DNA from: Bacteroidota bacterium | Lineage (GTDB): Bacteria > Bacteroidota > Bacteroidia > B-17B0 > Aurantibacillaceae | Reading direction: 5' to 3' | Assembly: GCA_021156365.1 (NCBI GenBank) | Contig: JAJNDK010000011.1 | Coordinates: 1 to 64,000 of the forward strand | Length of the DNA stretch: 64,000 nucleotides | Part shown: positions 50,821 to 61,544 of the stretch, piece after piece | Layout: each line of letters opens with the position of its first letter | Position numbering within the stretch: the stretch's first letter is position 1 | The notes under the pieces: generated by a model | What the model was told of the DNA's origin: nothing | The model's database searches: none | The model's input: the letters and a program-made list of their open reading frames with translations, nothing else | Translations under genes and position numbers: made by a program

Positions 50821-51966
50821 TTATGGAAAAATCAGGATAGGTGTAAACAATGGCACTTCATCAAAGAGGACAGGGAGATCCGTGTTTTTCATACTGATGC
50901 AGCCCCAGGTGAGATGTTTCGAATTCAACGGCCAGTCACCTGCCCAGCCATGTATGCCAATGCCTCCGCCGAGTCCGGTGTGCTTGTTCGGCTCTTTATT
51001 ATTTGCATTGGCACTGATGATCTGTTCTGCCTGTTTCGCAGTGATCTTTTTATTTTTCAATGCATTCTCCGCATCATAGCTGTTCGGATAATTGAGCCGC
51101 ATGAAGCGTGATCCCAGGTACTCGCTGTAATCGCCTGCAAAAGGACCCTTTGTTTTTTGAATGATCTTATATTCTCCTTCCGGAAGTTTGTTATCTCCTT
51201 CTTCCTGTTTGTGACCCACAGGCGATTGACTGAGTGCGATATCGTATGTTTTGCTAAGCTTTCCGGATTTGTACACATACATTTTGTATTCGTGCTTCAC
51301 TGCGATCAGCAGAAGCGCTTTACCTTTCGGAGTATAGGTTTGTCTGTGTTTTTTGATGAAAGCAGAAGGACTGACAGAGCCCTTGTTATCTCCGGAGATC
51401 AGGATCTCTTCCTTTTCCAGTCTGGTGGAAGGAGATTCCGGCAGTACATTTTCCCTTACAGTAAAATAAAAACAGGAAACAGCGGAATCGTGCCTGAACG
51501 AGCCGATCAGCTGTCCTTTTGCCACCTGCTCGCCTTTTTTTACATGCATCTTTTTGAGGTGATCATAAGATGAGATAACCGTTTTGATCGAAGCATTCTC
51601 AACATACTCATGTTTTATTTCAACAGCGTATTCATTTTTGCCGGTATTCATTGCCAGAATAACTTCACCCTTAGCAATAGAAAATACAGGAGCAGTCTCC
51701 TCAGTACCGGTAAATTGCCAGTTTTCTCCCGGCTGCCCGGTAGAAGCAGTCAACCGCCATTTTTTCATATATGCCTGATCCCCGTCTTTTTCGAAAGGAA
51801 AGACAAAACTATTGGCCAATCGGTCCGAAAACAATTCTTCCGTGACCAGTTTCTTTTTTTCTTCGATCTTTTCAGGGGGCCGGGGCTTTGATGCCTGTTT
51901 TTCCGGTATTTCCTCCATACAGGAAAGGGTAAGCAGCAGGAAAAAAGGGAGCAGGAGGTAGCGCAT
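50821..51966 (-). CDS. Lipoprotein L,D-transpeptidase with degenerate M23-like domain
   Basis: 381 residues. Lipobox LLLTLSC (Cys 16). Residues ~55-200 have the LytM/M23 fold pattern (APVFSIAKGEVILAM, SYDHLKKMHVKKGEQVAKGQ, LIGSF...), but the zinc motif HxH reads FYF (CFYFTVREN), so it is probably not a metallopeptidase. Residues ~215-381 are a YkuD domain: ALLLIAVKHEYKMYVYKSGK, GIGIHGWAGDWPLNSKHLTW and catalytic Cys in GCISMKN. YkuD enzymes form 3-3 cross-links or attach proteins to murein in the periplasm. The dead M23 domain likely binds peptidoglycan. Monocistronic. Confidence 0.87.
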   Translation of the reverse strand: MRYLLLPFFLLLTLSCMEEIPEKQASKPRPPEKIEEKKKLVTEELFSDRLANSFVFPFEKDGDQAYMKKWRLTASTGQPGENWQFTGTEETAPVFSIAKGEVILAMNTGKNEYAVEIKHEYVENASIKTVISSYDHLKKMHVKKGEQVAKGQLIGSFRHDSAVSCFYFTVRENVLPESPSTRLEKEEILISGDNKGSVSPSAFIKKHRQTYTPKGKALLLIAVKHEYKMYVYKSGKLSKTYDIALSQSPVGHKQEEGDNKLPEGEYKIIQKTKGPFAGDYSEYLGSRFMRLNYPNSYDAENALKNKKITAKQAEQIISANANNKEPNKHTGLGGGIGIHGWAGDWPLNSKHLTWGCISMKNTDLPVLFDEVPLFTPILIFP

Positions 51967-52187
51967 AGATCCGACGGTGAATAATTTTGAAAAAAACGGG
52001 TATAAATCCCTTTGTTTTCCACAAAAATAGCCTAAATTAGTGTCCCTTTTTCTTCTGATGCCTGTAGTAAGCCTGAAATGTACCTTTTGCCCTCAAAAAA
52101 ATACCATTGAAATTCAATTTGTTAAAAAAAAATGCAGAAAAAAGGAAAAAAAATGAAAGTGGATCGGGTTAGATTAAAATCTTTTAT

Positions 52188-52195
52188 TACCTTTG
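52188..52195 (+). promoter_or_regulatory. tRNA-operon -7 box
   Basis: TACCTTTG, perfect TAnnTTTG, 50 bp upstream of the first tRNA. The -33 region is weak (GGTTAG). It probably starts the tRNA-tuf transcript. Confidence 0.65.
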
Positions 52196-52244
52196 CACTC
52201 CCTTTTTAATAAGGGTTACGTTCTTTCAGGAAAAATAAATTAAA

Positions 52245-52317
52245 GCCGAAGTAGCTCAGCTGGTAGAGCTCCTGATTTGTAATCAGGCGGTCGGGGGTTC
52301 GAGTCCCTTCTTCGGCT
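52245..52317 (+). tRNA. tRNA-Thr (TGT)
   Basis: 73 nt. Acceptor GCCGAAG/CTTCGGC, D arm, anticodon loop TTTGTAA within CCTGA/TCAGG, T arm with GGTTCGAGTCC. Encoded CCA is absent. Confidence 0.97.
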
Positions 52318-52338
52318 CTTTTTTTTAAATAGAATGTA

Positions 52339-52419
52339 GGGGAGATACCAGAGTGGCCAAATGGGACGGACTGTAAATCCGTTGCGAAAGCTTCGAAGGT
52401 TCGAATCCTTCTCTCCCCA
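52339..52419 (+). tRNA. tRNA-Tyr (GTA)
   Basis: 81 nt, class II with a long variable arm. Acceptor GGGGAGA/TCTCCCC, anticodon loop CTGTAAA within ACGGA/TCCGT. Confidence 0.97.
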
Positions 52420-52496
52420 CGGAAAGGATTCAGGATTTTCGGGTTAGATTTAGCAGTAAGTCTGAAATTTGGAAATTCTGAATGATAATGCACCAA

Positions 52497-52569
52497 GCGA
52501 AAGTAGCTCAATTGGTAGAGCTCCAGCCTTCCAAGCTGGAGGTTGCGGGTTCGAGACCCGTCTTTCGCT
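52497..52569 (+). tRNA. tRNA-Gly (TCC)
   Basis: 73 nt. Acceptor GCGAAAG/CTTTCGC, anticodon loop CTTCCAA within CCAGC/GCTGG, T arm GCGGGTTCGAGACCCGT. Confidence 0.97.
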
Positions 52570-52820
52570 CTGAAGATCAGGAACAGGATTGTTGCAACAA
52601 TCCTGTTTTTGAAGAAGATTTTGAAACGAGAAGTTGGAAATAACCCTCTGTGGTACAAAGATTTATCAAAATCTGCTTTGCGGTTTTGATGTTTTTTTGA
52701 AAGTCCCCAAAACTGAGGGACTTTTCGTGCTGAAAAAAGTTAAATCGTTCTTTGAGAGTATTTTATACTCAAGAAAGCAGGAAAATAATCTGCCAGAAGG
52801 CGGATCAGTGGTAAAACACT

Positions 52821-52892
<72 letters not shown>

Positions 52893-52943
52893 CGGAAGAG
52901 AGGTCGGTCCCGACCGCAGCGTCAGGGATCTACAGTTCAAAAA
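52893..52943 (+). repeat. tRNA-Thr 3' fragment with TCCCG...CAGGGA element
   Basis: Just after tRNA-Thr(GGT) comes GGAAGAGAGGTCGG, a near copy of that tRNA's variable and T-arm start (GGAAGAGGTCGG). A 21-bp element with TCCCG and AGGGA ends (52908-52928) follows, then CTACAGTTCAA, like the tRNA's CAGTTCAA. The remnant is not a functional tRNA. Confidence 0.5.
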
Positions 52944-53066
52944 AAGGGAATGCATCACGCCCGAAAGATGATGACCGGCTTTAAAAGATGCTGTTTAACA
53001 GCCGGGAAAAGAAAAGAAAGAAAAATAAATAAATAAGTAACAAAACAAAACAAAAACTAATAAGCT

Positions 53067-54254
53067 ATGGCAAAAGAAAAATTCGACCGTTCCAAGCCGC
53101 ACGTTAACATTGGTACTATTGGTCACGTTGACCACGGTAAAACTACTTTAACTGCTGCGATCACATCTGTATTAGCAGACCAAGGACTTGCAGAAGTTCG
53201 TGATTTCTCCTCAATTGATAATGCTCCTGAAGAGAAAGAGCGTGGTATTACTATTAACACTTCTCACGTTGAGTATTCAACTAAAAACCGTCATTACGCT
53301 CACGTTGACTGTCCAGGTCACGCGGATTACGTAAAGAACATGGTTACCGGTGCTGCTCAAATGGACGGTGCTATCCTTGTGGTTGCTGCAACTGATGGTC
53401 CTATGCCACAAACACGTGAGCATATCCTTCTTGCGCGTCAGGTAGGTGTACCTACAATCGTTGTTTTCATGAACAAAGTTGATATGGTGGAAGATGCTGA
53501 GTTATTAGACTTAGTTGAAATGGAGATCCGCGAGTTATTATCATTCTACAAATTTGATGGTGACAACACTCCGATCATCCGTGGTTCTGCTTTGGGTGGA
53601 TTGAACAAGGATCCAAACTGGGTTCCGAAAATTATGGAATTAATGGAAGCAGTTGATTCTTTCATTCCACTTCCTCCACGCGATAAAGAAAAACCATTCC
53701 TGATGCCGGTTGAAGACGTGTTTACGATCACTGGTCGTGGAACTGTTGCTACAGGTCGTATCGAGACCGGTGTAATCAATACAGGTGATACCGTTGAGAT
53801 CATGGGAATGCAGGACGAAAAATTAACTTCTACTGTAACAGGTGTGGAGATGTTCCGTAAGATCCTTGACTACGGTGAGGCTGGAGATAACGTAGGATTA
53901 CTGTTGCGTGGTATCGATAAAAAAGATATCCGTCGTGGTATGGTGGTTGTAAAACCCGGTTCTATCAAAGCACACACTGAGTTCAAAGCTGAGGTGTATA
54001 TCCTGAAAAAAGAAGAAGGTGGACGTCACACTCCATTCCATAACAAATACCGTCCTCAGTTCTACTTACGTACAACTGACGTAACAGGAGAAATTTCTCT
54101 TGACGCAGGACGTGAAATGGTTATGCCAGGAGATAACGTTACAATCACTGTTGCGTTGATCAACCCGGTAGCTATGGATAAAGGTCTTCGTTTCGCTATC
54201 CGCGAAGGTGGACGTACCGTAGGTGCAGGTCAGGTAACAGAGATCATCAAGTAA
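53067..54254 (+). CDS. tuf: Elongation factor Tu
   Basis: 395 residues. GTPase motifs G1 GHVDHGKT, G3 [12 protein letters not shown] and G4 NKVDMVE, then the two beta-barrel domains ([35 protein letters not shown]). It brings aminoacyl-tRNA to the ribosome. Codon choice is strongly biased to CGT, GGT, GTT and ACT, as in highly expressed genes. The gene is flanked by tRNA-Thr upstream and tRNA-Trp downstream, the classic arrangement. Confidence 0.99.
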   Translation: MAKEKFDRSKPHVNIGTIGHVDHGKTTLTAAITSVLADQGLAEVRDFSSIDNAPEEKERGITINTSHVEYSTKNRHYAHVDCPGHADYVKNMVTGAAQMDGAILVVAATDGPMPQTREHILLARQVGVPTIVVFMNKVDMVEDAELLDLVEMEIRELLSFYKFDGDNTPIIRGSALGGLNKDPNWVPKIMELMEAVDSFIPLPPRDKEKPFLMPVEDVFTITGRGTVATGRIETGVINTGDTVEIMGMQDEKLTSTVTGVEMFRKILDYGEAGDNVGLLLRGIDKKDIRRGMVVVKPGSIKAHTEFKAEVYILKKEEGGRHTPFHNKYRPQFYLRTTDVTGEISLDAGREMVMPGDNVTITVALINPVAMDKGLRFAIREGGRTVGAGQVTEIIK

Positions 54255-54308
54255 TTGATAAAAATAAGACAGCAAATGGCTTTCTACGGAAAGCCTTTTG
54301 CTGTTAAT

Positions 54309-54379
54309 ACGGGTGTGGTGCAATGGTAGCATACCGGTCTCCAAAACCGTTGATGGGAGTTCGAATCTCTCCACCCGTG
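54309..54379 (+). tRNA. tRNA-Trp (CCA)
   Basis: 71 nt. Acceptor ACGGGTG/CACCCGT with G discriminator, anticodon loop CTCCAAA within CGGT/ACCG, T arm GGGAGTTCGAATCTCTC. Lies between tuf and secE as in many bacteria. Confidence 0.97.
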
Positions 54380-54418
54380 CGAAGAGAACGTTCTTTAAAA
54401 AATAAATAAATAAATTAA

Positions 54419-54482
54419 TCGGGTAGCGATTCAGATAGTTTAGGGAGTTCGTCCCGATAGCTATCGGGACTCTCCACCCGTA
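54419..54482 (+). repeat. tRNA-Trp fragment interrupted by a 20-bp palindrome
   Basis: Downstream of tRNA-Trp, GGGAGTTCG (54443-54451) and TCTCCACCCGT (54471-54481) repeat its T arm and acceptor end, where the intact gene reads GGGAGTTCGAATCTCTCCACCCGT in two adjoining pieces. Between them sits the perfect palindrome GTCCCGATAGCTATCGGGAC (54451-54470). The 5' part (CGGGTAGCGATT) is only weakly tRNA-like. Confidence 0.65.
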
Positions 54483-54543
54483 CAGGGAGAATGAAAAATG
54501 AAGAGTTGATCATTCTGAATTAATAATTTTAGTACAAAGAGCT

Positions 54544-54741
54544 ATGAGTAAAATTAGAACATACTTCGAAGAAACAACAAATGAGCTGGTTCACAAAACA
54601 TCGTGGCCAACCTGGCCGGAATTGCAAAGCAGCTCGATCGTTGTTTTGGTCGCTTCGGTTATCATTGCCCTTTTAGTAATGGGAATGGATTACGGTTTTA
54701 CGCACGTGATGGAATTGGCTTATTCGTTTTTCAAAGGTTAA
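54544..54741 (+). CDS. secE: Preprotein translocase subunit SecE
   Basis: 65 residues, the short single-span form. Conserved NELVHKTSWPTWPELQSSSI amphipathic helix, then one membrane segment (IVVLVASVIIALLVMGMDYG). It stabilises SecY in the inner-membrane translocon. It lies 15 bp before nusG in the standard secE-nusG order. Confidence 0.97.
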   Translation: MSKIRTYFEETTNELVHKTSWPTWPELQSSSIVVLVASVIIALLVMGMDYGFTHVMELAYSFFKG

Positions 54742-54756
54742 CCAAAAAATTGAACA

Positions 54757-55323
54757 ATGGCTGAGAACACAAAAAATGAAACGCTGACGAGGAAATGGTA
54801 CGTGGTTAGAGCCATCAGCGGACAGGAGAAAAAAGTGAAACAATATATTGAGCTGGAAGTTAGCCGTCTCAACCTGCAGGATTATGTATCACAGGTACTG
54901 ATCCCTACGGAAAAAATTGTTCAGATTCGTAACGGAAAAAAAATTGCAAAGGAGCGTTCTTTCTATCCAGGTTATGTGCTTATTGAAGCAGCTTTGGTAG
55001 GCGAGATTCCGCATACGATTAAAAACATCACAGGGGTTATCGGCTTCCTTGGTGAAACAAAAGGAGGAGATCCGGTTCCGATGCGTATTTCAGAAGTGAA
55101 CCGCATCTTAGGAAAAGTGGATGAGCTGACAGAAGCAGAAGGAACGTTGAACTATACGTATGTAGTAGGTGAGAGTGTGAAAGTGATCAACGGACCATTC
55201 AACGGATTCAATGGCATCATTGAAGAGATCAACGAAGAGAAAAAGAAAATTAAAGTAACAGTAAAAATATTTGGTCGCAAAACTCCGGTGGAACTTGGTT
55301 TCGGGGAAGTAGAGCGCGAGTAA
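54757..55323 (+). CDS. nusG: Transcription termination/antitermination factor NusG
   Basis: 188 residues. NGN domain: KWYVVRAISGQEKKVKQYIE, YPGYVLIEAAL, ITGVIGFLGE. C-terminal KOW domain: GESVKVINGPFNGFNGIIEE. It binds RNA polymerase and couples it to Rho or the ribosome. Start ATG 15 bp after secE. Confidence 0.98.
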   Translation: MAENTKNETLTRKWYVVRAISGQEKKVKQYIELEVSRLNLQDYVSQVLIPTEKIVQIRNGKKIAKERSFYPGYVLIEAALVGEIPHTIKNITGVIGFLGETKGGDPVPMRISEVNRILGKVDELTEAEGTLNYTYVVGESVKVINGPFNGFNGIIEEINEEKKKIKVTVKIFGRKTPVELGFGEVERE

Positions 55324-55456
55324 AAAATTACAGGTAAGTAGAAATACTGTTTTGTTGAGAGCGATTCGCTGCTTCCAGACTCAATGAAACAGTAAAGCGG
55401 TGTGAGTCCCGCAGTTTTCGAAAGCAAGTGATAAACAACAATAAATAATAAATAAA

Positions 55457-55900
55457 ATGGCAAAAGAGTTATCAGCAATTGTAAAACTACAAATCAAAGG
55501 AGGGGCAGCCAACCCATCACCGCCGATCGGACCTGCATTAGGTGCGAAAGGGGTGAACATCATGGAGTTTTGTAAGCAATTCAATGCGCGTACTCAGGAG
55601 CAGCCTGGAAAAATTTTACCTGTAATCATCAATGTTTACAGTGATAAATCGTTTGATTTCGTTATCAAACGTCCGCCTGCTGCAGTGCAAATATTGGATG
55701 CCGCAAAAATCAAAGGTGGATCAGCTGAAAGCAATCGTAAAAAAGTAGGTTCTATTTCATGGGATCAGATCCGTAAAATCGCGGAAGACAAGATCGTGGA
55801 TATGAATTGTTTTACAATTGAATCAGCAATGAGTATGGTTGCCGGAACAGCACGCAGTATGGGTGTTACAGTTTCCGGAGAGTCTCCTATTAAAAAATAA
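55457..55900 (+). CDS. rplK: 50S ribosomal protein L11
   Basis: 147 residues. Typical motifs [36 protein letters not shown] and the C-terminal [20 protein letters not shown]. It forms the GTPase-associated centre with 23S rRNA and is needed for the stringent response through RelA. 133 bp after nusG, 10 bp before rplA. Confidence 0.98.
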   Translation: MAKELSAIVKLQIKGGAANPSPPIGPALGAKGVNIMEFCKQFNARTQEQPGKILPVIINVYSDKSFDFVIKRPPAAVQILDAAKIKGGSAESNRKKVGSISWDQIRKIAEDKIVDMNCFTIESAMSMVAGTARSMGVTVSGESPIKK

Positions 55901-55910
55901 TTATTGAACA

Positions 55911-56600
55911 ATGAAGGTATCAAAAAAGAGAAAAGTAGCTTTAACGAAAGTAGACGCAAATAAGTCTTACTCGTTGGAAGAAGCTTCGAAAGTTGTGAAA
56001 GAAATCACTACCACAAAATTCGATTCTTCCGTTGATTTAGCTATACGCCTGGGTGTAGATCCGCGTAAAGCAAATCAAATGGTTCGTGGAACCGTTACTT
56101 TACCACACGGTACCGGGAAAACAGTTCGTGTATTGGCATTGGTAACTCCTGACAAGGAAGCCGAAGCTAAAGCTGCAGGAGCTGATTTCATTGGATTGGA
56201 CGATTATATCGAAAAAATTAAAGGCGGTTGGACCGACGTAGACGTAATCATCACAATGCCTCAGATCATGGGGAAATTGGGTGCTTTAGGTCGTGTGTTA
56301 GGACCACGTGGTTTAATGCCAAATCCAAAAACCGGAACAGTGACGATGGACATCGGTAAAGCGGTAACAGAATCCAAAGGAGGTAAGATTGACTTTAAAG
56401 TTGATAAAGCAGGTATTATTCACGCTTCAGTTGGTAAAGTATCGTTTGATGCTGCAAAAATTGCAGAGAACGCAAGCGAATTACTGAACACTGTAGTTAA
56501 ATTAAAACCGTCATCAGCTAAAGGAACTTACGTAAAAAGCGTGTTTATGTCCAGCACCATGAGTGCAGGCATAGCAGTTGAAACAAAGTCATTGGCTTAA
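55911..56600 (+). CDS. rplA: 50S ribosomal protein L1
   Basis: 229 residues. Marks: [57 protein letters not shown]. It forms the L1 stalk, moves deacylated tRNA out of the E site and in many bacteria represses its own mRNA. 12 bp before rplJ. Confidence 0.98.
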   Translation: MKVSKKRKVALTKVDANKSYSLEEASKVVKEITTTKFDSSVDLAIRLGVDPRKANQMVRGTVTLPHGTGKTVRVLALVTPDKEAEAKAAGADFIGLDDYIEKIKGGWTDVDVIITMPQIMGKLGALGRVLGPRGLMPNPKTGTVTMDIGKAVTESKGGKIDFKVDKAGIIHASVGKVSFDAAKIAENASELLNTVVKLKPSSAKGTYVKSVFMSSTMSAGIAVETKSLA

Positions 56601-56612
56601 AAAATTAAACAC

Positions 56613-57110
56613 ATGAAAAAAGAAGAAAAAACAAAAGTGATCGATGCCCTGGTAGAACAGTTGAATGCAAACAACAAGATCTATCTGGCAGATTGCTCTT
56701 CTTTAACTGTTGAAAAAGTAAACGCATTCAGAAAAGCGTGCTTCGACAAGAAAGTGTCTGTAACAGTAGTGAAAAACACATTGCTTGAAAAAGCATTGGA
56801 AAGAGCTGCTGACAGTCGTCTTGTAGGACTGATACCGGCGTTGAAAGGTGCAACCGCACTGATCTTCACTGAAGTTGGTAATGCACCTGCGAAGCTGATC
56901 AAAGAATTCAGGGGTAAGAATGAACGTCCTATCCTGAAAGGCGCTTACGTTGAAGAAACCATCTACATCGGCGATAACCAGATCGATGCCCTTGCAAACA
57001 TCAAGAGCAAAAACGAACTTATCGGCGATATTATCGGATTGCTTCAGTCTCCTGCTCAACGCGTTATTTCTGCTCTGCAGAACAACGCCGAGAAAAAAGA
57101 GGCAGCTTAA
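56613..57110 (+). CDS. rplJ: 50S ribosomal protein L10
   Basis: 165 residues. N-terminal rRNA-binding domain (NKIYLADCSSLTVEKVNAFR, VTVVKNTLLEKALERA) and a C-terminal helix (LLQSPAQRVISALQNNAEKK) that carries L7/L12 dimers. 12 bp after rplA. Confidence 0.97.
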   Translation: MKKEEKTKVIDALVEQLNANNKIYLADCSSLTVEKVNAFRKACFDKKVSVTVVKNTLLEKALERAADSRLVGLIPALKGATALIFTEVGNAPAKLIKEFRGKNERPILKGAYVEETIYIGDNQIDALANIKSKNELIGDIIGLLQSPAQRVISALQNNAEKKEAA

Positions 57111-57169
57111 TTGGCAAACAGTTTAAAGAAAAAAGTAAATTAATTAGTAACATTTAAAAATCAATAAAA

Positions 57170-57538
57170 ATGGCAGACGTAAAAGCAATTGCTGAACAGT
57201 TAGTAGCTTTAACTGTGAAAGAAGTGCAAGAATTAGCAACAGTATTAAAAGACGAGTATGGAATCGAACCGGCTGCAGCAGCAGTTATGGTTGCTGGTCC
57301 AGGTGCAGGTGAAGCTGCAGCAGCAAAAACATCTTTCGATGTAATGTTACTTGAAGCTGGTGCTGGTAAATTAGGTGTGGTAAAAGTTGTAAAAGACCTT
57401 ACCGGACTTGGATTAAAAGAAGCAAAAGACTTAGTAGACGGAGCTCCAAAAGCTGTGAAAGAAGGCATCTCTAAAGAAGAAGCTGAATCTATCAAAAAAG
57501 CTCTTGAAGAAGCCGGCGCTAAAGTTGAGGTTAAGTAA
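57170..57538 (+). CDS. rplL: 50S ribosomal protein L7/L12
   Basis: 122 residues. N-terminal dimer domain ([20 protein letters not shown]), Ala/Gly hinge ([19 protein letters not shown]) and C-terminal factor-binding domain ([20 protein letters not shown]). Several copies per ribosome recruit GTPase factors. Strong codon bias as in tuf. Confidence 0.98.
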   Translation: MADVKAIAEQLVALTVKEVQELATVLKDEYGIEPAAAAVMVAGPGAGEAAAAKTSFDVMLLEAGAGKLGVVKVVKDLTGLGLKEAKDLVDGAPKAVKEGISKEEAESIKKALEEAGAKVEVK

Positions 57539-57555
57539 TTTAACACATAATTAAT

Positions 57556-57592
57556 CGGGATAGGTTTCTGTTTTCACAGAGACCTATACCCG
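57556..57592 (+). terminator. Hairpin between rplL and rpoB (attenuator-like)
   Basis: CGGGATAGGTTTCTG (57556-57570) pairs with CAGAGACCTATACCCG (57577-57592): 15 pairs, one G-U, one bulged A, a 6-nt loop. Only a short T run (TTT) follows. This fits partial termination or RNA processing that lowers rpoB/rpoC expression relative to the ribosomal genes. Confidence 0.7.
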
Positions 57593-57722
57593 TTTAATAA
57601 TAAAGCATTTTCGGAATTTGTTGATAAAAATTAATAAATTTCAAAAAGTGCAGAAGAGATGAAAAACTCTTTAAAGTGCAGGTAGGTCAGTTTTATTATT
57701 TGTTCAATTAAAACTTTGTTTT

Positions 57723-60700
57723 GTGTCAAAAACCGTAAAAAGTCAGAGATTAAATTTCTCTAAAAACAAATTCCCGATTGAATATCCCGATTTTCTGGAT
57801 ATTCAGTTAAAGTCCTTCCAGGACTTTTTCCAACTGGAAACTACTTCAGAAAACCGTCAGAACGAGGGTTTGTTTAAAGTGTTCGCTGAAAACTTCCCGA
57901 TCTCCGATGCGCGAAATAATTTCGTCCTGGAGTTTTTGGATTATTTCGTAGACCCTCCACGCTATGGCCTGGATGAGTGTATCGAAAGAGGCTTAACCTA
58001 CAGCGTACCTCTGAAGGCAAAACTGCGCTTGTATTGTACAGATCCTGAGCATGAAGATTTTGAAACGATCGTTCAGGATGTTTATTTGGGAACCATCCCA
58101 TACATGACCCCGAAAGGCTCATTCGTTATTAACGGAGCTGAAAGGGTTATTGTTTCCCAGTTGCACCGTTCACCAGGTGTTTTCTTCGGCCAAAGTCGTC
58201 ACGCAAACGGTACTAAATTGTACTCTGCCCGTGTGATTCCTTTCAAAGGATCATGGATCGAGTTCGCTACCGACATCAACAACGTGATGTATGCTTATAT
58301 CGATCGTAAGAAAAAATTACCGGTAACTACTTTATTACGTGCAATTGGATTTGAATCTGATAAATCTATTCTCGAAATATTTGGCCTTGCGGATGAAGTG
58401 AAAGTTTCCAAAGCAGGTCTGAAACGTGAGGTTGGCCGTAGGTTAGCTGCACGTGTACTGAAAACATGGATCGAAGACTTCGTGGATGAAGATACCGGAG
58501 AGGTTGTATCCATTGAGCGTAATGAGATCCTGATCGAGCGTGAAACCGTTATCGAAGATCACCATATCGACCTTATCGTGGATGCAGGTGTGAAAGCGAT
58601 CATCCTTCACAAACAGGATGTAAACACATCCGATTATGCGATCATTTACAACACGCTTCAGAAAGATGCTACGAACTCCGAAAAAGAGGCGATCGAGCAT
58701 ATCTATCGTTTATTACGTAACGCTGAACCACCAGATGAAGAAACAGCACGTGGTGTGATCGACAAATTATTCTTCTCCGACAAACGTTATGATCTTGGAG
58801 AGGTTGGTCGTTACCGTATCAACAAAAAATTAGGGATCGATACTCCTTCTAACGTAAGAGTTCTTACAAAAGAAGATATCATTCTGATCATTAAATATCT
58901 TATTGAGCTAATCAACTCAAAAACGGATGTGGATGATATTGATCACTTGAGCAATCGTCGTGTGCGTACAGTTGGAGAACAATTGTACTCTCAGTTCGGT
59001 GTAGGTCTGGCGCGTATGGCACGTACGATCCGCGAGCGTATGAACGTTCGTGACAACGAGGTATTCACGCCAACCGATCTGATCAATGCAAAAACATTAT
59101 CATCTGTTATCAATTCATTCTTCGGTACCAACCAGCTGTCCCAGTTCATGGATCAAACCAATCCACTCGCTGAGATCACGCATAAACGACGCCTGTCGGC
59201 ACTAGGGCCAGGAGGTCTGAGTCGTGAGCGTGCAGGTTTCGAGGTTCGTGACGTTCACTACACTCACTACGGTCGTTTGTGTACTATCGAAACTCCGGAA
59301 GGTCCGAATATCGGTCTGATCTCTTCTCTTTGTGTATATGCAAAAGTGAACAAGCTTGGTTTCATCGAAACTCCTTACCGCGCGGTAACAAACGGTAAAG
59401 TGGATGTAAGCAGAAATGTGATCTACTTAACGGCAGAAGAAGAGGATCTGAAAAACATCGCTCAGGCAAATGAGGTGATGGACGACAAAGGAAGACTGAC
59501 CGGCGACAAAGTGAAATCCCGTTACGAAGGTGATTTTCCTATCCTCGAACCGGACAAAGTGAATTTGATGGACGTATCTCCTAACCAGATCGCTTCTATC
59601 GCGGCTTCTTTGATCCCGTTCCTTGAGCATGATGATGCCAACCGTGCACTGATGGGATCCAACATGCAACGTCAGGCTGTACCATTGATGCGCCCTGAGT
59701 CTCCGATCGTAGGTACCGGTATCGAAGGTACTGTAGCGCGTGACTCCCGTGTATTGATCAACGCAGAAGCGGATGGAGTAGTGGAGTATGTAGATGCAAA
59801 TGAAATCGTGATCCGTTACAACCGTTCGGAAGATGAGCGTTTGATCAGCTTCGACGGCGACACGAAATCATATAAATTAACTAAATTCAAAAAAACCAAC
59901 CAGAGCACCTGTATGAACCTGAAACCGATCGTGAAGAAAGGTGAGAAGGTATCGAAAGGACAAGTGCTTTGCGATGGATATGCAACACAGGATGGTGAGC
60001 TGGCATTGGGCCGTAACCTGAAAGTAGCGTTCATGCCATGGAAAGGGTACAACTTTGAGGATGCGATCGTATTATCCGAGAAAATTATCCGCGATGATAT
60101 TTTCACGTCGATCCATATCGATGAGTACAGCCTGGAAGTGCGCGACACAAAACGTGGATTGGAAGAATTAACTTCTGATATTCCGAACGTAAGTGAAGAA
60201 GCTACCAAAGACCTGGATGCGAACGGTCTGATCCGTGTAGGTGCAGAGGTAAAAGAAGGTGATATCCTGATCGGGAAAATTACTCCGAAAGGTGAAACAG
60301 ATCCTTCTCCGGAAGAAAAATTATTACGTGCGATCTTTGGTGACAAAGCCGGTGACGTAAAAGATGCTTCTCTGAAATTGCCTCCGTCTGCAAAAGGTAT
60401 CGTGGTGAACAAACGTTTGTTTGCACGTGTGGTGAAAGACAAAAAAGCAAAAACAGAAGAAAAAGTCCTTGTTGAAAAACTGGATAAAGATCACAGCACT
60501 GAATTGGCTGATCTGAAAAACAAACTGATCGATAAATTGTTCATCCTCGTGAATGGTAAAACATCACAAGGTGTAACAAACAGTCTGAAAGAAGATCTGA
60601 TCCCGAAAGGAACCAAATTCACTCAAAAACTGTTGGAGAAAATTGATTACACGGAAGTGAATCCAACCAACTGGACTACTGACGACAGCAAAAACGGACA

Positions 60701-61532
60701 GATCCGTATCCTGTTACACAATTTCATGATCAAGTATAACGACCAGTTAGGTCAATACAAACGTCTGAAATTCCAGTTGACAGTTGGTGACGAGCTACCT
60801 GCAGGTATCGTACAATTGGCTAAAGTTTACATCGCTCAGAAACGTAAGTTGAGAGTGGGTGATAAGATGGCCGGTCGTCATGGTAACAAAGGTATCGTTG
60901 CGAAGATCGTGAAAGAAGAAGAGATGCCGTTCCTGGAAGATGGTTCTCCGGTGGATATCGTACTGAACCCGCTTGGTGTACCTTCCCGTATGAACATTGG
61001 TCAGATCTATGAGACCGTGTTAGGTTGGGCAGGACAAAAACTGGGGATGAAATTCGCAACGCCGATCTTTGATGGTGCGGATATCGATGACCTGGATAAA
61101 TGGTCGGAAAAAGCAGGTATCCCTCAGTATGGTAAAACATACCTGATCGACGGAGGTTCCGGGGAGCGTTTTGATCAGCCTGCAACAGTAGGTATTATCT
61201 ATATGCTGAAACTGGGCCACATGGTGGATGATAAAATGCATGCACGTTCTATCGGACCTTACTCGCTTATTACCCAGCAACCATTGGGCGGTAAAGCACA
61301 GTTCGGGGGTCAGCGTTTCGGTGAGATGGAGGTTTGGGCACTCGAGGCATTCGGTGCGGCTAACATCCTGCAGGAAATGCTTACGATCAAGTCGGATGAC
61401 GTTGTTGGACGTGCTAAAGCTTACGAAGCGATCGTTAAAGGTGAAAATATGCCAACTCCTGGTATACCTGAATCCTTCAACGTATTGTTGCACGAGCTTC
61501 GCGGTCTTGCATTAGACGTGACGATGGAATAA
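57723..61532 (+). CDS. rpoB: RNA polymerase beta subunit
   Basis: 1269 residues. Start is GTG at 57723 ([20 protein letters not shown]); no ATG fits. The rifampicin pocket is [20 protein letters not shown] and [20 protein letters not shown], with no obvious change from the sensitive form. Later marks: [43 protein letters not shown]-terminus [12 protein letters not shown]. It forms the catalytic core of RNA polymerase with beta'. The usual rplL-rpoB order holds. Confidence 0.98.
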   Translation: MSKTVKSQRLNFSKNKFPIEYPDFLDIQLKSFQDFFQLETTSENRQNEGLFKVFAENFPISDARNNFVLEFLDYFVDPPRYGLDECIERGLTYSVPLKAKLRLYCTDPEHEDFETIVQDVYLGTIPYMTPKGSFVINGAERVIVSQLHRSPGVFFGQSRHANGTKLYSARVIPFKGSWIEFATDINNVMYAYIDRKKKLPVTTLLRAIGFESDKSILEIFGLADEVKVSKAGLKREVGRRLAARVLKTWIEDFVDEDTGEVVSIERNEILIERETVIEDHHIDLIVDAGVKAIILHKQDVNTSDYAIIYNTLQKDATNSEKEAIEHIYRLLRNAEPPDEETARGVIDKLFFSDKRYDLGEVGRYRINKKLGIDTPSNVRVLTKEDIILIIKYLIELINSKTDVDDIDHLSNRRVRTVGEQLYSQFGVGLARMARTIRERMNVRDNEVFTPTDLINAKTLSSVINSFFGTNQLSQFMDQTNPLAEITHKRRLSALGPGGLSRERAGFEVRDVHYTHYGRLCTIETPEGPNIGLISSLCVYAKVNKLGFIETPYRAVTNGKVDVSRNVIYLTAEEEDLKNIAQANEVMDDKGRLTGDKVKSRYEGDFPILEPDKVNLMDVSPNQIASIAASLIPFLEHDDANRALMGSNMQRQAVPLMRPESPIVGTGIEGTVARDSRVLINAEADGVVEYVDANEIVIRYNRSEDERLISFDGDTKSYKLTKFKKTNQSTCMNLKPIVKKGEKVSKGQVLCDGYATQDGELALGRNLKVAFMPWKGYNFEDAIVLSEKIIRDDIFTSIHIDEYSLEVRDTKRGLEELTSDIPNVSEEATKDLDANGLIRVGAEVKEGDILIGKITPKGETDPSPEEKLLRAIFGDKAGDVKDASLKLPPSAKGIVVNKRLFARVVKDKKAKTEEKVLVEKLDKDHSTELADLKNKLIDKLFILVNGKTSQGVTNSLKEDLIPKGTKFTQKLLEKIDYTEVNPTNWTTDDSKNGQIRILLHNFMIKYNDQLGQYKRLKFQLTVGDELPAGIVQLAKVYIAQKRKLRVGDKMAGRHGNKGIVAKIVKEEEMPFLEDGSPVDIVLNPLGVPSRMNIGQIYETVLGWAGQKLGMKFATPIFDGADIDDLDKWSEKAGIPQYGKTYLIDGGSGERFDQPATVGIIYMLKLGHMVDDKMHARSIGPYSLITQQPLGGKAQFGGQRFGEMEVWALEAFGAANILQEMLTIKSDDVVGRAKAYEAIVKGENMPTPGIPESFNVLLHELRGLALDVTME

Positions 61533-61544
61533 AATTTTATTAAG

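Noticed and set aside
52206-52658. Minus-strand ORF across the tRNA genes
   Set aside because: It reads the antisense of three tRNAs, giving tRNA-derived peptides such as EGTRTPDRLI. It is not a gene.
54419-54482. A second functional tRNA-Trp
   Set aside because: Only the T-arm and acceptor 3' part are present, split by a palindrome; there is no anticodon arm.
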